A DNA stretch of 64,000 nucleotides from Rufibacter hautae (lineage in GTDB: Bacteria; Bacteroidota; Bacteroidia; Cytophagales; Hymenobacteraceae). A program made the position numbers and the translations under genes. The stretch is taken from contig NZ_VKKY01000001.1 of assembly GCF_008271695.1 (NCBI RefSeq), forward strand, positions 612,495 through 676,494, given 5' to 3'. Shown one piece after another: positions 38,588-47,582 of this stretch (positions within the stretch are counted from its first letter, which is position 1; each line of letters begins with the position of its first letter). Under the pieces are notes generated by a model. That model was not told the DNA's origin. It ran no database searches and worked only from the letters and a program-made list of their open reading frames with translations.

Positions 38588-39802
38588 CTAGAAAGTCACC
38601 TCCAGCGGGGAGGCCATCCGTTTTGCGAAATCAGACAGATAGGCATCCCATTCCTGCTCGGTTTTGAACTGGCCACTTTTCACCCAGGCAAACCCGGCAA
38701 AGTAAAGGACCTTGTCTTCTTTGGGTGTCGCCATCACATAAAGGTGGCTCATGTCTTTGGTTTCCACCCGATGGTCTTTGAAGGCCTGCACCGCCGCGGG
38801 TACCATGACAATGCCTGTGCCCAGGAAAGAGTCATCCATGGGTTCCCAGTAGCGGAACCAACCTGCTGCTTTGTCTCCCTTTACCTCGCCTTTCTTGTCA
38901 TGCAGGGTAATTCCGGCGGTTACGTTAGGCAGCGGCTTATCGCTTTTCACGGCCACCTCAAACCGGGACAGGTTACTTCCCAGGTCCAGGCTGATAGTCT
39001 TTTTCTCGGTCACAGTTTTTCCGTTGGCTTGCCAGGGCGCATAGGTCAGCTCAAACATAGTTCGGATGGGGCCATCGGCTATTTTGCGGTAACTGACGAA
39101 GTTCCGGGAGACATACAACGAGTCGTTTTCCCAGACACCTAATCCGCCAATGCCTCTGCTGGGGCCCACGTGGTACGGGTCATACCCTTCGCCCCGATCT
39201 GTGTGGTAGAAGTTGGGGTTGCCCAGGTATCCTTTGTACCAGGCATCGATCACAGAGTAACTCACCCGTTTGAGCCAGGCATCCATCCCGCTGGTGAGGG
39301 TTCCGCCCGGCACTCCCTTCTCCACCATCTGCTGCGCCACCGGTCCGTAAGTCCGGAAAGCCACCCGGTCATTCTCCCAGGTATAGTCATCGGTGCGTTC
39401 TGGCACAAATCGGGAATAGGTTCTGACTTCAGTCTTGGGTTGGGAAGCGGCCCCATTGGCAGCACCTTGCACATAAAACTTCTTGGTAGCCTTGGCTTTG
39501 ATGTCGGTCTGGAACAGGATTTCATCAATGGTGCCGTCCAGGTCTTTATCGAGCGGTTGGCTTACCAAAACCTGCTGGGTCTCGGCATCCCTGATCAAAA
39601 GGTTCTCCGCCCCAAATTGGTTTACCAAGGCTCTTACCCGGGCAACCGGAATTGTGATAGTTTCCGAGGATCGGTCCAGGTCCAGGCGGTTCTGTACGGT
39701 AATGGTATTCGCCCCTGGCACTTTCTGGCAGGAGGCCAGCAAACCGGCAGCCAGGAACAGGCCTGCCCAAGTGGTTCTCTTAAATTGAAATGATTTGACC
39801 AT
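38588..39802 (-). CDS. DUF4861 lipoprotein
   Basis: Protein of 404 residues with a lipoprotein signal ending in LLASC. The body is beta-rich, with YSRFVPERTDDYTWENDRVAFRTYGP (marking the conserved early strand), GGLGVWENDSLYVSRNF and GWFRYWEPMDDSFLGTGI. This is the DUF4861 type, which is frequent in loci for acidic plant polysaccharides (pectin, arabinogalactan) in Bacteroidota, but whose reaction I do not know. It is the first gene of the PUL block in transcription sense and is followed by the long palindrome at 38480. Confidence 0.8.
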   Translation of the reverse strand: MVKSFQFKRTTWAGLFLAAGLLASCQKVPGANTITVQNRLDLDRSSETITIPVARVRALVNQFGAENLLIRDAETQQVLVSQPLDKDLDGTIDEILFQTDIKAKATKKFYVQGAANGAASQPKTEVRTYSRFVPERTDDYTWENDRVAFRTYGPVAQQMVEKGVPGGTLTSGMDAWLKRVSYSVIDAWYKGYLGNPNFYHTDRGEGYDPYHVGPSRGIGGLGVWENDSLYVSRNFVSYRKIADGPIRTMFELTYAPWQANGKTVTEKKTISLDLGSNLSRFEVAVKSDKPLPNVTAGITLHDKKGEVKGDKAAGWFRYWEPMDDSFLGTGIVMVPAAVQAFKDHRVETKDMSHLYVMATPKEDKVLYFAGFAWVKSGQFKTEQEWDAYLSDFAKRMASPLEVTF

Positions 39803-40126
39803 GGTACTTCTGAGGTGATGTTTTGCTTTGGTTTACCGGATGCCTTTGAAAAGCCGTTCTACAGAGAAAATTATCTGCGAAAGCTACGCCTTAGGACTTC
39901 CAAACTTCTGGTTAAGACAAAGCACTAGTTTTCTATTCCGAAAGATGCATAGATTTCCGGTTTTGAAGGGCGTTTCTTTAAAACACACCCGAAAAGATTC
40001 CTGGGTTAGCTGTTCAACCAGAAGAAATGGGGAAATAGAAGAATCTCGCACAAGGTTAAAGCCATAGAGTTTAAACGCCCCACTTCTTCTATAAAACATT
40101 CAGACGGTCCAGCACTTTATTACCCT
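39803..40126. other. Intergenic region between PUL and glycosyltransferase pair
   Basis: About 320 bp between two minus-strand genes, AT-richer than either. Two short overlapping frames on opposite strands show no family features. I see no repeat, RNA or clear promoter; it marks the boundary between the PUL and the polysaccharide biosynthesis region. Confidence 0.4.
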
Positions 40127-41104
40127 TTAATCTACACCCATCACCACTTTCAAGTAAAATTTAGAAATGTGGTAGTAAAGGTTGGCAGATCTGTCTAAGC
40201 TCAAAGCTAGTTTTACCTGGTCTTTGGCCGCTGCCAGATTCCTTGACTGCTTCCAGATAACGTTCGCTTTGGCCATGCAGTAAAGCGCACAGCCTTTTTT
40301 GGCATTTGCCATGAGGTGTTTTTCCTCTATGGGCAACATCTCTGTTATGTGGTTGATGACGTACGCCAGATCTTTGGTGGTTTGCCCGTCTTCTACTTTA
40401 GGCCAAGAAATGGAGCCATTATGTTTACGGTACTCGGCAAGTGGTTCTGGGGAGTACGCTATTGGATATCTCTTGGCAATTTGGGCCCACATGATCCAAT
40501 CCTCGCCATAGGTGACCCCATAAAAGCTTCCTATGGTTTCATATACCTCCCGGCGGACTACCATGGAAACGTACTGAATACGCTGCTGACCCGCTATAGT
40601 GAAAAGGGCGTTGTTCAGGATCCCGGCCTGTTCTAGTACAGGCGCATAGCTTCTGAGGTATTCCCCAGACTCATTTATATCATCATAATTGCAGAAGGCG
40701 GCCCCGGTCTGGGGGAATTGCTGGAAGAGCCCCTCCATCCTGGCGTAGAAGCCGGGCCTGACGCGGTCGTCGCCGTGCAGCAGGTGCACCAGCCGGCCCC
40801 GGGCGCGGTTGAGGCAGGTCTCGAAGTTGCGCAGGCTGCCCACGTTGCGGGGCTGGCGGTGGTAGCCCACCCGGCCCCGGCCCAGCTCCCGCACCAGCGG
40901 CTCCAGGTCCGCGTCGGTGCTCGCGTCGTCCACCACCTCGATCTGCATCAGCGCCGGGCCCGGGTCCTGGGCCAGCACGCCCCCCAGCGCCTCGGCCAGG
41001 AACCCGGCGCAGTTGTAGGCCGGGATCATCACCGACCACAGGGGCCTGTGCTCCCCAGGGGGAACGGGAGCGACCGGCGGGGGCGAGGACGGGATGCGGG
41101 ACAT
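40127..41104 (-). CDS. Family 2 glycosyltransferase, copy A of GC-rich N-terminal module
   Basis: Protein of 325 residues. A GT-A fold starts with WSVMIPAYNCAGFL, then VVDDASTDADLEPLV, and the DxD-like HGDDRVRPG near 120. The C-terminal half holds RREVYETIGSFYG and YGEDWIMWAQIAKRYP, typical of GT2 enzymes making cell-surface glycans. Codons for residues 1 to about 140 are extremely GC-rich (roughly 75% G+C in a sample), and bases 40742-41056 are identical to 41796-42110 of the preceding gene. The C-terminal half has normal composition and differs from its twin. 43 bp separate it from that twin. Confidence 0.93.
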   Translation of the reverse strand: MSRIPSSPPPVAPVPPGEHRPLWSVMIPAYNCAGFLAEALGGVLAQDPGPALMQIEVVDDASTDADLEPLVRELGRGRVGYHRQPRNVGSLRNFETCLNRARGRLVHLLHGDDRVRPGFYARMEGLFQQFPQTGAAFCNYDDINESGEYLRSYAPVLEQAGILNNALFTIAGQQRIQYVSMVVRREVYETIGSFYGVTYGEDWIMWAQIAKRYPIAYSPEPLAEYRKHNGSISWPKVEDGQTTKDLAYVINHITEMLPIEEKHLMANAKKGCALYCMAKANVIWKQSRNLAAAKDQVKLALSLDRSANLYYHISKFYLKVVMGVD

Positions 41105-41114
41105 GGCGGTGTAA
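40691..41114. repeat. GC-rich direct repeat, copy A
   Basis: A gapless 424-bp match to 41745-42168 (offset 1054). The central 315 bp (40742-41056) appear identical; the ends carry scattered substitutions. It covers the first 138 or so codons of the downstream glycosyltransferase plus about 10 bp before its ATG, and similarity stops abruptly at the C-terminal half. Confidence 0.9.
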
Positions 41115-41147
41115 AAATGGTTTAACCCCTAAGCGAATGTGAGTTTG

Positions 41148-42158
41148 CTACAGGAAGTGAAGCTGATGTCTCAGAAGGGCTAGCTTGACACAAAGCTTTA
41201 AAACCCGGACATAGACCAAGGGATGCTTACTTAACTGTAACGCCGATTTTATATACCCCATCGCTAACTTGCTATTTTGGGTTCTCTTGTAGATTCCTTT
41301 TGCTAAGGAAAGGCTATATAAGGCACAATGCAGCTTGCCCTTGGCTATGGCTTTGGCCTTTAAGCTCTCCGGTAGATCCGCCTTCTTGATATGCTCCTGG
41401 ATCAGGGCGTGGCACTTGATCAGATAAGGAAAGCTTTGGCCAGAAGTGCCCATCCGGCTGGAGATAGAACTAGCATGCATCCGGCATTCGGCAAGGATTT
41501 CGGGGGTATAGGCCACCGGGTAAAATCGGGCAATGCGTACCCACATCTCCCAGTCCTCGCCGTAGGGCATTCCGAAGAAGCCACCTAACCTTTCATACAC
41601 CTCACGCTGCACTACGATGGACACATACTGAATACGTTGCCTTTCCGCAATGCGAAGAAGCCAATTATCTAAGACAAGGTCTTTGTTGGCTTCAAGCGGA
41701 GTATCATGGGACCATACTCCGTCTTTATTAATAAAGCTGTTTCTGCAGAAGGCGGCCCCGGCCTGGGGGAACCGCTGGAAGAGGGACCCCATCCGGGCGT
41801 AGAAGCCGGGCCTGACGCGGTCGTCGCCGTGCAGCAGGTGCACCAGCCGGCCCCGGGCGCGGTTGAGGCAGGTCTCGAAGTTGCGCAGGCTGCCCACGTT
41901 GCGGGGCTGGCGGTGGTAGCCCACCCGGCCCCGGCCCAGCTCCCGCACCAGCGGCTCCAGGTCCGCGTCGGTGCTCGCGTCGTCCACCACCTCGATCTGC
42001 ATCAGCGCCGGGCCCGGGTCCTGGGCCAGCACGCCCCCCAGCGCCTCGGCCAGGAACCCGGCGCAGTTGTAGGCCGGGATCATCACCGACCACAGGGGCC
42101 TGTGCTCCCCCGGGGGAACGGGCGGGACCTGCGGGGGAAAGGACGGGATGCGGGACAT
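41148..42158 (-). CDS. Family 2 glycosyltransferase, copy B of GC-rich N-terminal module
   Basis: With the ATG at 42158 (MSRIPSFPPQ...) the protein has 336 residues; this start matches its twin exactly, whereas an earlier frame start at 42260 adds a Cys-rich leader with no counterpart. Same GT-A motifs as the twin: SVMIPAYN, DDASTDAD and LHGDDRVRPG. The C-terminal half (REVYERLGGFFGMPYGEDWEM, then a helical tail KGIYKRTQNSK) is only distantly similar to copy A, suggesting different acceptor or donor use. It is divergently oriented to the EPS cluster at 43127, with a long AT-rich gap between. Confidence 0.93.
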   Translation of the reverse strand: MSRIPSFPPQVPPVPPGEHRPLWSVMIPAYNCAGFLAEALGGVLAQDPGPALMQIEVVDDASTDADLEPLVRELGRGRVGYHRQPRNVGSLRNFETCLNRARGRLVHLLHGDDRVRPGFYARMGSLFQRFPQAGAAFCRNSFINKDGVWSHDTPLEANKDLVLDNWLLRIAERQRIQYVSIVVQREVYERLGGFFGMPYGEDWEMWVRIARFYPVAYTPEILAECRMHASSISSRMGTSGQSFPYLIKCHALIQEHIKKADLPESLKAKAIAKGKLHCALYSLSLAKGIYKRTQNSKLAMGYIKSALQLSKHPLVYVRVLKLCVKLALLRHQLHFL

Positions 42159-42168
42159 GGCGGTGTAA
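41745..42168. repeat. GC-rich direct repeat, copy B
   Basis: Partner of the 40691-41114 copy. The identical core is 41796-42110. Composition is far above that of both neighbouring coding sequence and the AT-rich gap upstream, so the boundary is sharp on both sides. Confidence 0.9.
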
Positions 42169-43126
42169 ATGGGGGGAAAAATGCACAGCGGAAAACAACA
42201 ACCAAAACCTAGGTCAAGCAACAATACATTACATCCTGCCATAAGAAGGACGCAAGGCACAGTGTAGCACTAAAGTAGCAAAGCCAAACGAAAACCACAC
42301 TTTACCCAAAGGGTAATCTATTAACCTTTTGTCACTTAGTACAACACATTGGCTACAAAAGGACTCAACCTTCCTAGTTTTCCTATTCGGTTTATACTAC
42401 TCCTTAGGTTTAAATAGCCTGTATTTTACGAATAACTACAAAAAGCTTACTAACAGTCAACTAATATAAAGTTTTTTATAATATTTATAATTAATAAAAT
42501 GATATATTTTTACAGTTCCTTAAAATATTTTTATATTAAGTTTTAATTGCATAATTTAAGCTAACAATACCTACTTGCTCTTCCGTGGTCAGCTTAGGAA
42601 AGCCTACTGACAGTATTTTGTGCAACATTCAGTCTACTAGGAAATAACTCTGATCAAGAAATCAAAGAACTTGTATTTCCTAGAGTTCAATAAGGATAGT
42701 TGATCTAAGATTTACTCAGCAACTTTTAGAACTTCCCAATCTTAACAGGTGCTGAAAGTTTGAACCTTGTACAAACTAAGTGAAACAATGAAAACGCATT
42801 ATATTCTTCTTCAATTCTGTCTTCTAAAAATAAACTAGAAACAGCTAAATCACCTTAAGTAATTACAGGTACATTTTAGTTTTACTTCAATTAAATAACA
42901 CACATATTTTTAATTTGACAAGAAAACACATTAAGCCTTAATAACCACTTAACATATACTAAAATAAGAATCACTTTTTAAATACTTCAAACTTAAAAAC
43001 CATAATATCCGCACTAAAACACGACCAAGCAACAGATGGTTATGAATTGATTTACAAATCCCAGATCAATCAATTCATAATTAAAGACACACAAACAGGA
43101 ACCACAACTTTAATTAATAGAAGAGC
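42169..43126. other. AT-rich leader region of EPS cluster
   Basis: Nearly 960 bp between divergent genes, strongly AT-rich from about 42400 onward, with no convincing coding frame. It contains a perfect 13-bp inverted repeat at 43040-43080 and probably the promoters of both the EPS operon and the glycosyltransferase pair. I could not find a clean match to the Bacteroidota TTTG/TAnnTTTG promoter pattern. Confidence 0.55.
43040..43080. promoter_or_regulatory. 13-bp perfect inverted repeat upstream of EPS operon
   Basis: TTATGAATTGATT at 43040-43052 is the exact reverse complement of AATCAATTCATAA at 43068-43080, with a 15-nt spacer. It ends 46 bp before the first start codon of the EPS cluster. 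It may be an operator for a dimeric regulator or a leader RNA hairpin. Confidence 0.55.
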
Positions 43127-43936
43127 ATGGAGGTCAACATTAGATCATGGAAAATCAAATATCAAATCTTTCTTTATGCCATATTATTACTTTTAATTAC
43201 TTCATGCAGTCCCTCAAAAAACCTGGTTTATTTTGAAGATTTAAAAAACACATCTTCCACTGAAACCAAAACAGGTATTTCTAACGCAAATGAACCCAAG
43301 ATACAATCAGGTGATATTCTGGGGATACTAGTGAGCAGTTTGAATCCAGAATCTAATATTTTGTTCAACGGGGGCAGTTTAGTAACTCCGGGCATGACAA
43401 ACGATGGAGTTAGAGCAGCTGGATCAACGGAGGGGTACCTGGTGGAAGAAAACGGCGACATCAATTTCCCGGTGTTGGGCAAGGTCAGGTTGGCAGGCCT
43501 AACAAAAGCCGAAGCCACCCTAAGAATGACCGATGAAATCAAAAAACATGTCAAAAACCCGATTGTCAATATTCGTTTTCTAAACTTCAAATACACGGTA
43601 CTGGGTGAAGTAAATAAACCTTCTACCTATATAGCCCCCACCCAAAAAGTAAACATCGTAGAGGCATTAGGCCAGGCCGGCGATATGACCATTTATGGGA
43701 AAAGGGAAAACGTTTTAATTATAAGAGAAAGAGATGGAGTACGTAGCACCGCTCGGTTAGATTTAACCAAAAAAGAGGCATTGAATTCACCTTATTATTA
43801 CCTACAGCAAAATGATATAGTTTATGTAGAACCAAGCAAAGCCCGTGATGCCCAACTGAGCAATACCAGAAGCAATATCTCTATTGGGCTTTCCATTATC
43901 TCGCTTATAAGCATCATTATCACCAGACTCATTTAA
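43127..43936 (+). CDS. Polysaccharide export outer-membrane lipoprotein (Wza/BexD-like)
   Basis: Protein of 269 residues with a lipoprotein signal ending at Cys27 (LLITSC). The Poly_export domain follows (IQSGDILGILVSSLNPES, GYLVEENGDINFPVLGKVRLAGLTKAEA marks the conserved core), then an SLBB-type domain (YTVLGEVNKPSTYIAPTQKVNIVEALGQAGD in the family position) and a C-terminal hydrophobic helix (NISIGLSIISLISIIITRLI). It forms the export channel for the polymer. First gene of the plus-strand cluster, 11 bp before the Wzc-like gene. Confidence 0.95.
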   Translation: MEVNIRSWKIKYQIFLYAILLLLITSCSPSKNLVYFEDLKNTSSTETKTGISNANEPKIQSGDILGILVSSLNPESNILFNGGSLVTPGMTNDGVRAAGSTEGYLVEENGDINFPVLGKVRLAGLTKAEATLRMTDEIKKHVKNPIVNIRFLNFKYTVLGEVNKPSTYIAPTQKVNIVEALGQAGDMTIYGKRENVLIIRERDGVRSTARLDLTKKEALNSPYYYLQQNDIVYVEPSKARDAQLSNTRSNISIGLSIISLISIIITRLI

Positions 43937-43947
43937 AGTTAAAGGAT

Positions 43948-46332
43948 ATGCAAAGGTTGGCAGGAACAGAGGAGTTGTTTCCATTAAAAGCGGAGAAAAA
44001 AGATAACAATGATATTAGAAACACCTTTATCCAGTACTCCAGATACTGGTATCTATTCTTGCTTGGGGCCCTCTTGAGCGTAGGTGCTGCGTTCATGTAC
44101 TTACGCTACCACACCAGTGTCCAGTACAAGGTAGCAAGTAGGTTGCTTATAAAAGAAAACCAAAGGGGACAGGGTATTTCTGGGGCAGGGACTTTCAGTG
44201 ACTTGGATATGTTTAACTCCACAAAGGTAGTAGATAATGAAATCTTAATACTAGATTCCAAAACCTTGATGGAAAGGGTGGTCCAGGATTTGGATTTATT
44301 CACCAACTACTACATTGAGGGGCAATTCCAAGATATAGAAATCTATGGAAAGGAGTTGCCTATAAAACTTGTTGTGGAGAGCCTGCATAACTCAGGCTAC
44401 AACAAAGAACTTATTATCCACACTAAGGATAACAATAGTTTTGTACTTGAAGAACAGGACGGCAAAAGAAGCATCCATAGTTTTGGAAAAAGGATTCAAA
44501 AGCCCTATGCCACCTTTACCGTGCTGGCCACCTATAAGTTAAACTCCACCCCTACTTCTAATCTAAACCAAGTCAAGGTTCAGTTCCAGAACATTCAAGA
44601 AGTTGCCAGCCGCTATCACAACGCCATTGAGGTAATGCAAGCCGGCAAGACCTGGACAAACGTAATTAAGTTAGAACTTACAGACTCTAAGCCAGAAAGA
44701 GCAAAAGACATTCTCAATAAGCTGGTTGAAGTTTACAACAAAGAGTCAATTGAAGACAAAAACGTTTTGGCGACCAACACCCTCGCTTTCATAGACGAGA
44801 GGCTTAAATACTTAACTACTGAACTTACTGGCGTTGAGAAAAATGTAGAACAATATAAAAGCCAGAATGAAGTCACCGATGTGAATACCCAAGCGAGTGA
44901 CTATCTGGCGCAGGCAAGCGATTATAATAAACAGCTTTCTGAGTGGGCCATTCAGATAGATATCCTCAGATCAATAGAGAAATACCTGAGCCAGGATAAG
45001 GGAGAATACCGGATGGTACCGAGTTCATTAGGCATACAGGACCAAACCCTTATGAGCCTTATTGGCAAATTCAATGAATTGCAACTAGAACGGGAGCGCA
45101 TGCTTCGCACCACCAATCCTAATAACCCTTTAATTCAGAACATAAACGAACAACTTGCCAACCTTAGGGTAAACCTCCTGGAAAACCTCAGGAACATAAA
45201 AAGGAGCTTACTTATCACCAGCAACAAACTGCAAGCTACTTCAGGCCAATTCAAGTCAAAGATCAGGAAAGTGCCCTCCATGGAGCGGCAATTATTGGAG
45301 ATTAACCGGCAGCAGAGCATAAAGCAGAACCTTTACCTATATCTTTTGCAGAAACGGGAGGAAACAGCCTTAACACTGGCCTCCTCCGTGTCCCACATCC
45401 GCATCATTGACCCCGCCCTTGTGGAAGGATTTTCCGTGCTGCCCAGTAAATCCACGGTCTACCTAATGTCGCTTTTACTGGGCTTGCTTATCCCGTTTGC
45501 AGGTATTTATTTGAAAAACATCTTCAAAAACAAAATCCAAACGAAGAAAGAGATTGAAGACGCCACAAACGCTCCCATCTTAGGTGAGTTATGCCAAAAG
45601 GATTCACCAGACTTTGTGGTGGTGAAGAAAGGAAGCCGAGCGCCCATTGTAGAGTTGTTCCGGCTTATAAGGGCAAAACTTCACTTTGCCGCGGTAGACA
45701 AAGAAAACAAGGTCATGCTTATCACCTCCAGCATGAGTGGAGAAGGAAAAACCTTTTTTGGGGTGAACCTGGCCGCCAGTCTGGTGCTAACCGGTAAAAA
45801 GGTATTAGTCATAGACCTTGACCTAAGATCTCCGCGCCTTTCAGCCGAACTAGGGCTGTCAACCGGGCTCGGGGTGAGCAATTACCTGGTTTCAGGTAAA
45901 ACCCAGATTCATGATTTGATTAGATTGACAGATATGGTACCGGGGTTGTATGCTATCTCGGCGGGGCCAATCCCTCCAGACCCTGCAGAAATGTTACTTT
46001 CAAAGAAATTAAGCCATTTGATAAATGAAGTAAAGCAAAGCTTCGACCATATCATTATTGACACATCCCCAATTGGGCAGGTAGCAGATGCCTTGGTGTT
46101 AAGTCCCCTTGTAGACTCAACCATTTACTTGATGAGGTACAATTATACCTATAGGAAACAGATTGAGATGATTGATGAGATCTACAGAAACAGAACCCTG
46201 CCCCATCCAATGATTGTGCTGAATGATGCCAGAAAAGAAAACGGCAACGGATACGGCTATGGGTACGGATATGGCTACGGCTATGAAAACAAATACCAGG
46301 CGCCTACCCCTTCTAAAGAACTTTTAAGCTAG
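43948..46332 (+). CDS. Wzc-like polysaccharide co-polymerase and tyrosine kinase
   Basis: Protein of 794 residues. Wzz domain with TM1 (YWYLFLLGALLSVGAAFMYL) and TM2 near 510-530 (SKSTVYLMSLLLGLLIPFAGI); a long coiled-coil periplasmic region lies between. The cytosolic BY-kinase has Walker A SSMSGEGKT (Lys601), Walker A-prime VLVIDLDLRSP and a final tyrosine-rich tail. The tail is unusual: six or seven alternating Gly-Tyr units (about 766-778) coded by a short tandem repeat. Autophosphorylation of such tails controls chain length and export. Follows the Wza-like gene by 11 bp. Confidence 0.95.
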   Translation: MQRLAGTEELFPLKAEKKDNNDIRNTFIQYSRYWYLFLLGALLSVGAAFMYLRYHTSVQYKVASRLLIKENQRGQGISGAGTFSDLDMFNSTKVVDNEILILDSKTLMERVVQDLDLFTNYYIEGQFQDIEIYGKELPIKLVVESLHNSGYNKELIIHTKDNNSFVLEEQDGKRSIHSFGKRIQKPYATFTVLATYKLNSTPTSNLNQVKVQFQNIQEVASRYHNAIEVMQAGKTWTNVIKLELTDSKPERAKDILNKLVEVYNKESIEDKNVLATNTLAFIDERLKYLTTELTGVEKNVEQYKSQNEVTDVNTQASDYLAQASDYNKQLSEWAIQIDILRSIEKYLSQDKGEYRMVPSSLGIQDQTLMSLIGKFNELQLERERMLRTTNPNNPLIQNINEQLANLRVNLLENLRNIKRSLLITSNKLQATSGQFKSKIRKVPSMERQLLEINRQQSIKQNLYLYLLQKREETALTLASSVSHIRIIDPALVEGFSVLPSKSTVYLMSLLLGLLIPFAGIYLKNIFKNKIQTKKEIEDATNAPILGELCQKDSPDFVVVKKGSRAPIVELFRLIRAKLHFAAVDKENKVMLITSSMSGEGKTFFGVNLAASLVLTGKKVLVIDLDLRSPRLSAELGLSTGLGVSNYLVSGKTQIHDLIRLTDMVPGLYAISAGPIPPDPAEMLLSKKLSHLINEVKQSFDHIIIDTSPIGQVADALVLSPLVDSTIYLMRYNYTYRKQIEMIDEIYRNRTLPHPMIVLNDARKENGNGYGYGYGYGYGYENKYQAPTPSKELLS

Positions 46333-46509
46333 GGAGCAAGCTGCCTTTTATATTCTATCCTATATTCTTCAACCTGAAATTAATAGTACATCTTACGAAT
46401 AAGAAACTACCCCATGCTTTTCTCTCCAAATGAGACTAAAGGAAGCATTAAGTTACCATAAGCATTCAAGATTAGATCATGGCATATATCCAAAAAGCGT
46501 CCGGAATAG

Positions 46510-47505
46510 ATGAGATTGAAGTTATTATTCATAACCAGCGACTTGTCACTTCTAGCTGATCCTGACTCAAAAATGCTTACCAAAGTAAAGGAAGCGCTTT
46601 TGAAGACAGGATCAGTGGAGGAAGTCTTTTCGCCAGACACCGCAGATGCCCTCATAATTCAGGAAAAAGAGTCTTACAAAGATTTCAGATATATCAAGAG
46701 TTTGCAAAAAGATGCATTCATCAATGAATTTGCTTCCAAGGTTTACACCATTAATAGGGATGACTGCGCCACCGGGCTTTTAAGAGGACTCTACACCAGT
46801 TTACCCAAGGCGCGATTTGATCCTGCCATTCATGCCTCTGTTCCTTACATGGAGTACCCCAACAAACTAATCTTCTCACAGAACCTGGTAGATGAACCAC
46901 CTTTTTTCCTGGCCAGTTGGAGAGGAAACACCAAGTCAAACAAAATACGATCAGAGTTAATCAAAAGCCTGAAATCAAATCCAGAACTCCAGATAGAAGC
47001 CACAGACAGTTGGTTAAACCACCAGAAAGAAGAAAAGGAACGATACATTCAGCTTATCCGGCACGCCAAGTTTTCGCTCTGCCCCGCGGGGTGGGCGCCC
47101 GTAAGTTTCAGGATATATGAAAGCATGGCCCTAGGCAGATGCCCTGTGATTATCGCCGACGAGTTTGTTCCGCCCCCAGGGCCAAACTGGAACGAGTTTG
47201 CGTTGTTTTACCCCCAGAACAAAACAGACCAACTTTATTCTTTTCTGAAAGAACATGAGGGTAGTTACAGCAGGTTAGGCCAGGCTGCCTACCAGTACTG
47301 GAAAGAATATTTCAGCCCAGATGTGGTGGCGGGTTATTTGGCTAACTCCCTCCTGAAACTCTTGTTTACTGCCCCTGAAACGACCAGGCAACATGAAATC
47401 AAAAGATGGAACTCCTTTCAAGTACACTGGACCAATCATTGGACTCTTCCCCAGAGAATCCACCTCAAAGTGAACAAAGTATTCAAAATGGCATTGCCGT
47501 TTTAA
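46510..47505 (+). CDS. Exostosin-like glycosyltransferase (GT47-type)
   Basis: Protein of 331 residues without signal peptide or TM segment. The C-terminal half has the exostosin-type nucleotide-sugar site: FSLCPAGWAPVSFRIYESMA and then GRCPVIIADEFVPP with PPGPNW. The N-terminal half is less conserved, with SWRGN near 137. It probably transfers one sugar in the repeating unit on the cytosolic face. About 177 bp separate it from the Wzc-like gene, and 77 bp from the flippase. Confidence 0.85.
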   Translation: MRLKLLFITSDLSLLADPDSKMLTKVKEALLKTGSVEEVFSPDTADALIIQEKESYKDFRYIKSLQKDAFINEFASKVYTINRDDCATGLLRGLYTSLPKARFDPAIHASVPYMEYPNKLIFSQNLVDEPPFFLASWRGNTKSNKIRSELIKSLKSNPELQIEATDSWLNHQKEEKERYIQLIRHAKFSLCPAGWAPVSFRIYESMALGRCPVIIADEFVPPPGPNWNEFALFYPQNKTDQLYSFLKEHEGSYSRLGQAAYQYWKEYFSPDVVAGYLANSLLKLLFTAPETTRQHEIKRWNSFQVHWTNHWTLPQRIHLKVNKVFKMALPF

Positions 47506-47518
47506 GCTGAAATCTTCA

Positions 47519-47556
47519 AAAAACCCTCAAAAACAGGAGATTGGTTTTAGGGCAGA
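47519..47556 (+). repeat. Palindrome-like segment after exostosin-like gene
   Basis: AAACCCTCAAAAACAGGAG then ATTGGTTTTAGGG: an imperfect CCCTcAAAA / TTTTAGGG hairpin, related to the outer arms of the dispersed family, placed just past a plus-strand stop codon. It could be a weak terminator. Confidence 0.4.
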
Positions 47557-47582
47557 AGATCAGCGTCTAAATCAAATAGGTC

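Noticed and set aside
39828..40099. Two short overlapping frames on opposite strands between the DUF4861 and GT2 genes
   Set aside because: Both are Lys/Arg/Phe-rich random-looking translations with no homology-like motif; they exclude each other and neither fits an operon.
40718..41125. Plus-strand frame over the GC-rich glycosyltransferase module, repeated at 41706-42212
   Set aside because: It repeats only because the module repeats. The translation is Ala/Val/Gln/His-rich and has no features, while the minus strand encodes clear GT2 motifs.
46240..46290. Short tandem repeat considered as a CRISPR-like or regulatory array
   Set aside because: It is in frame and codes the Gly-Tyr tail of the Wzc-like kinase; there are no spacers.
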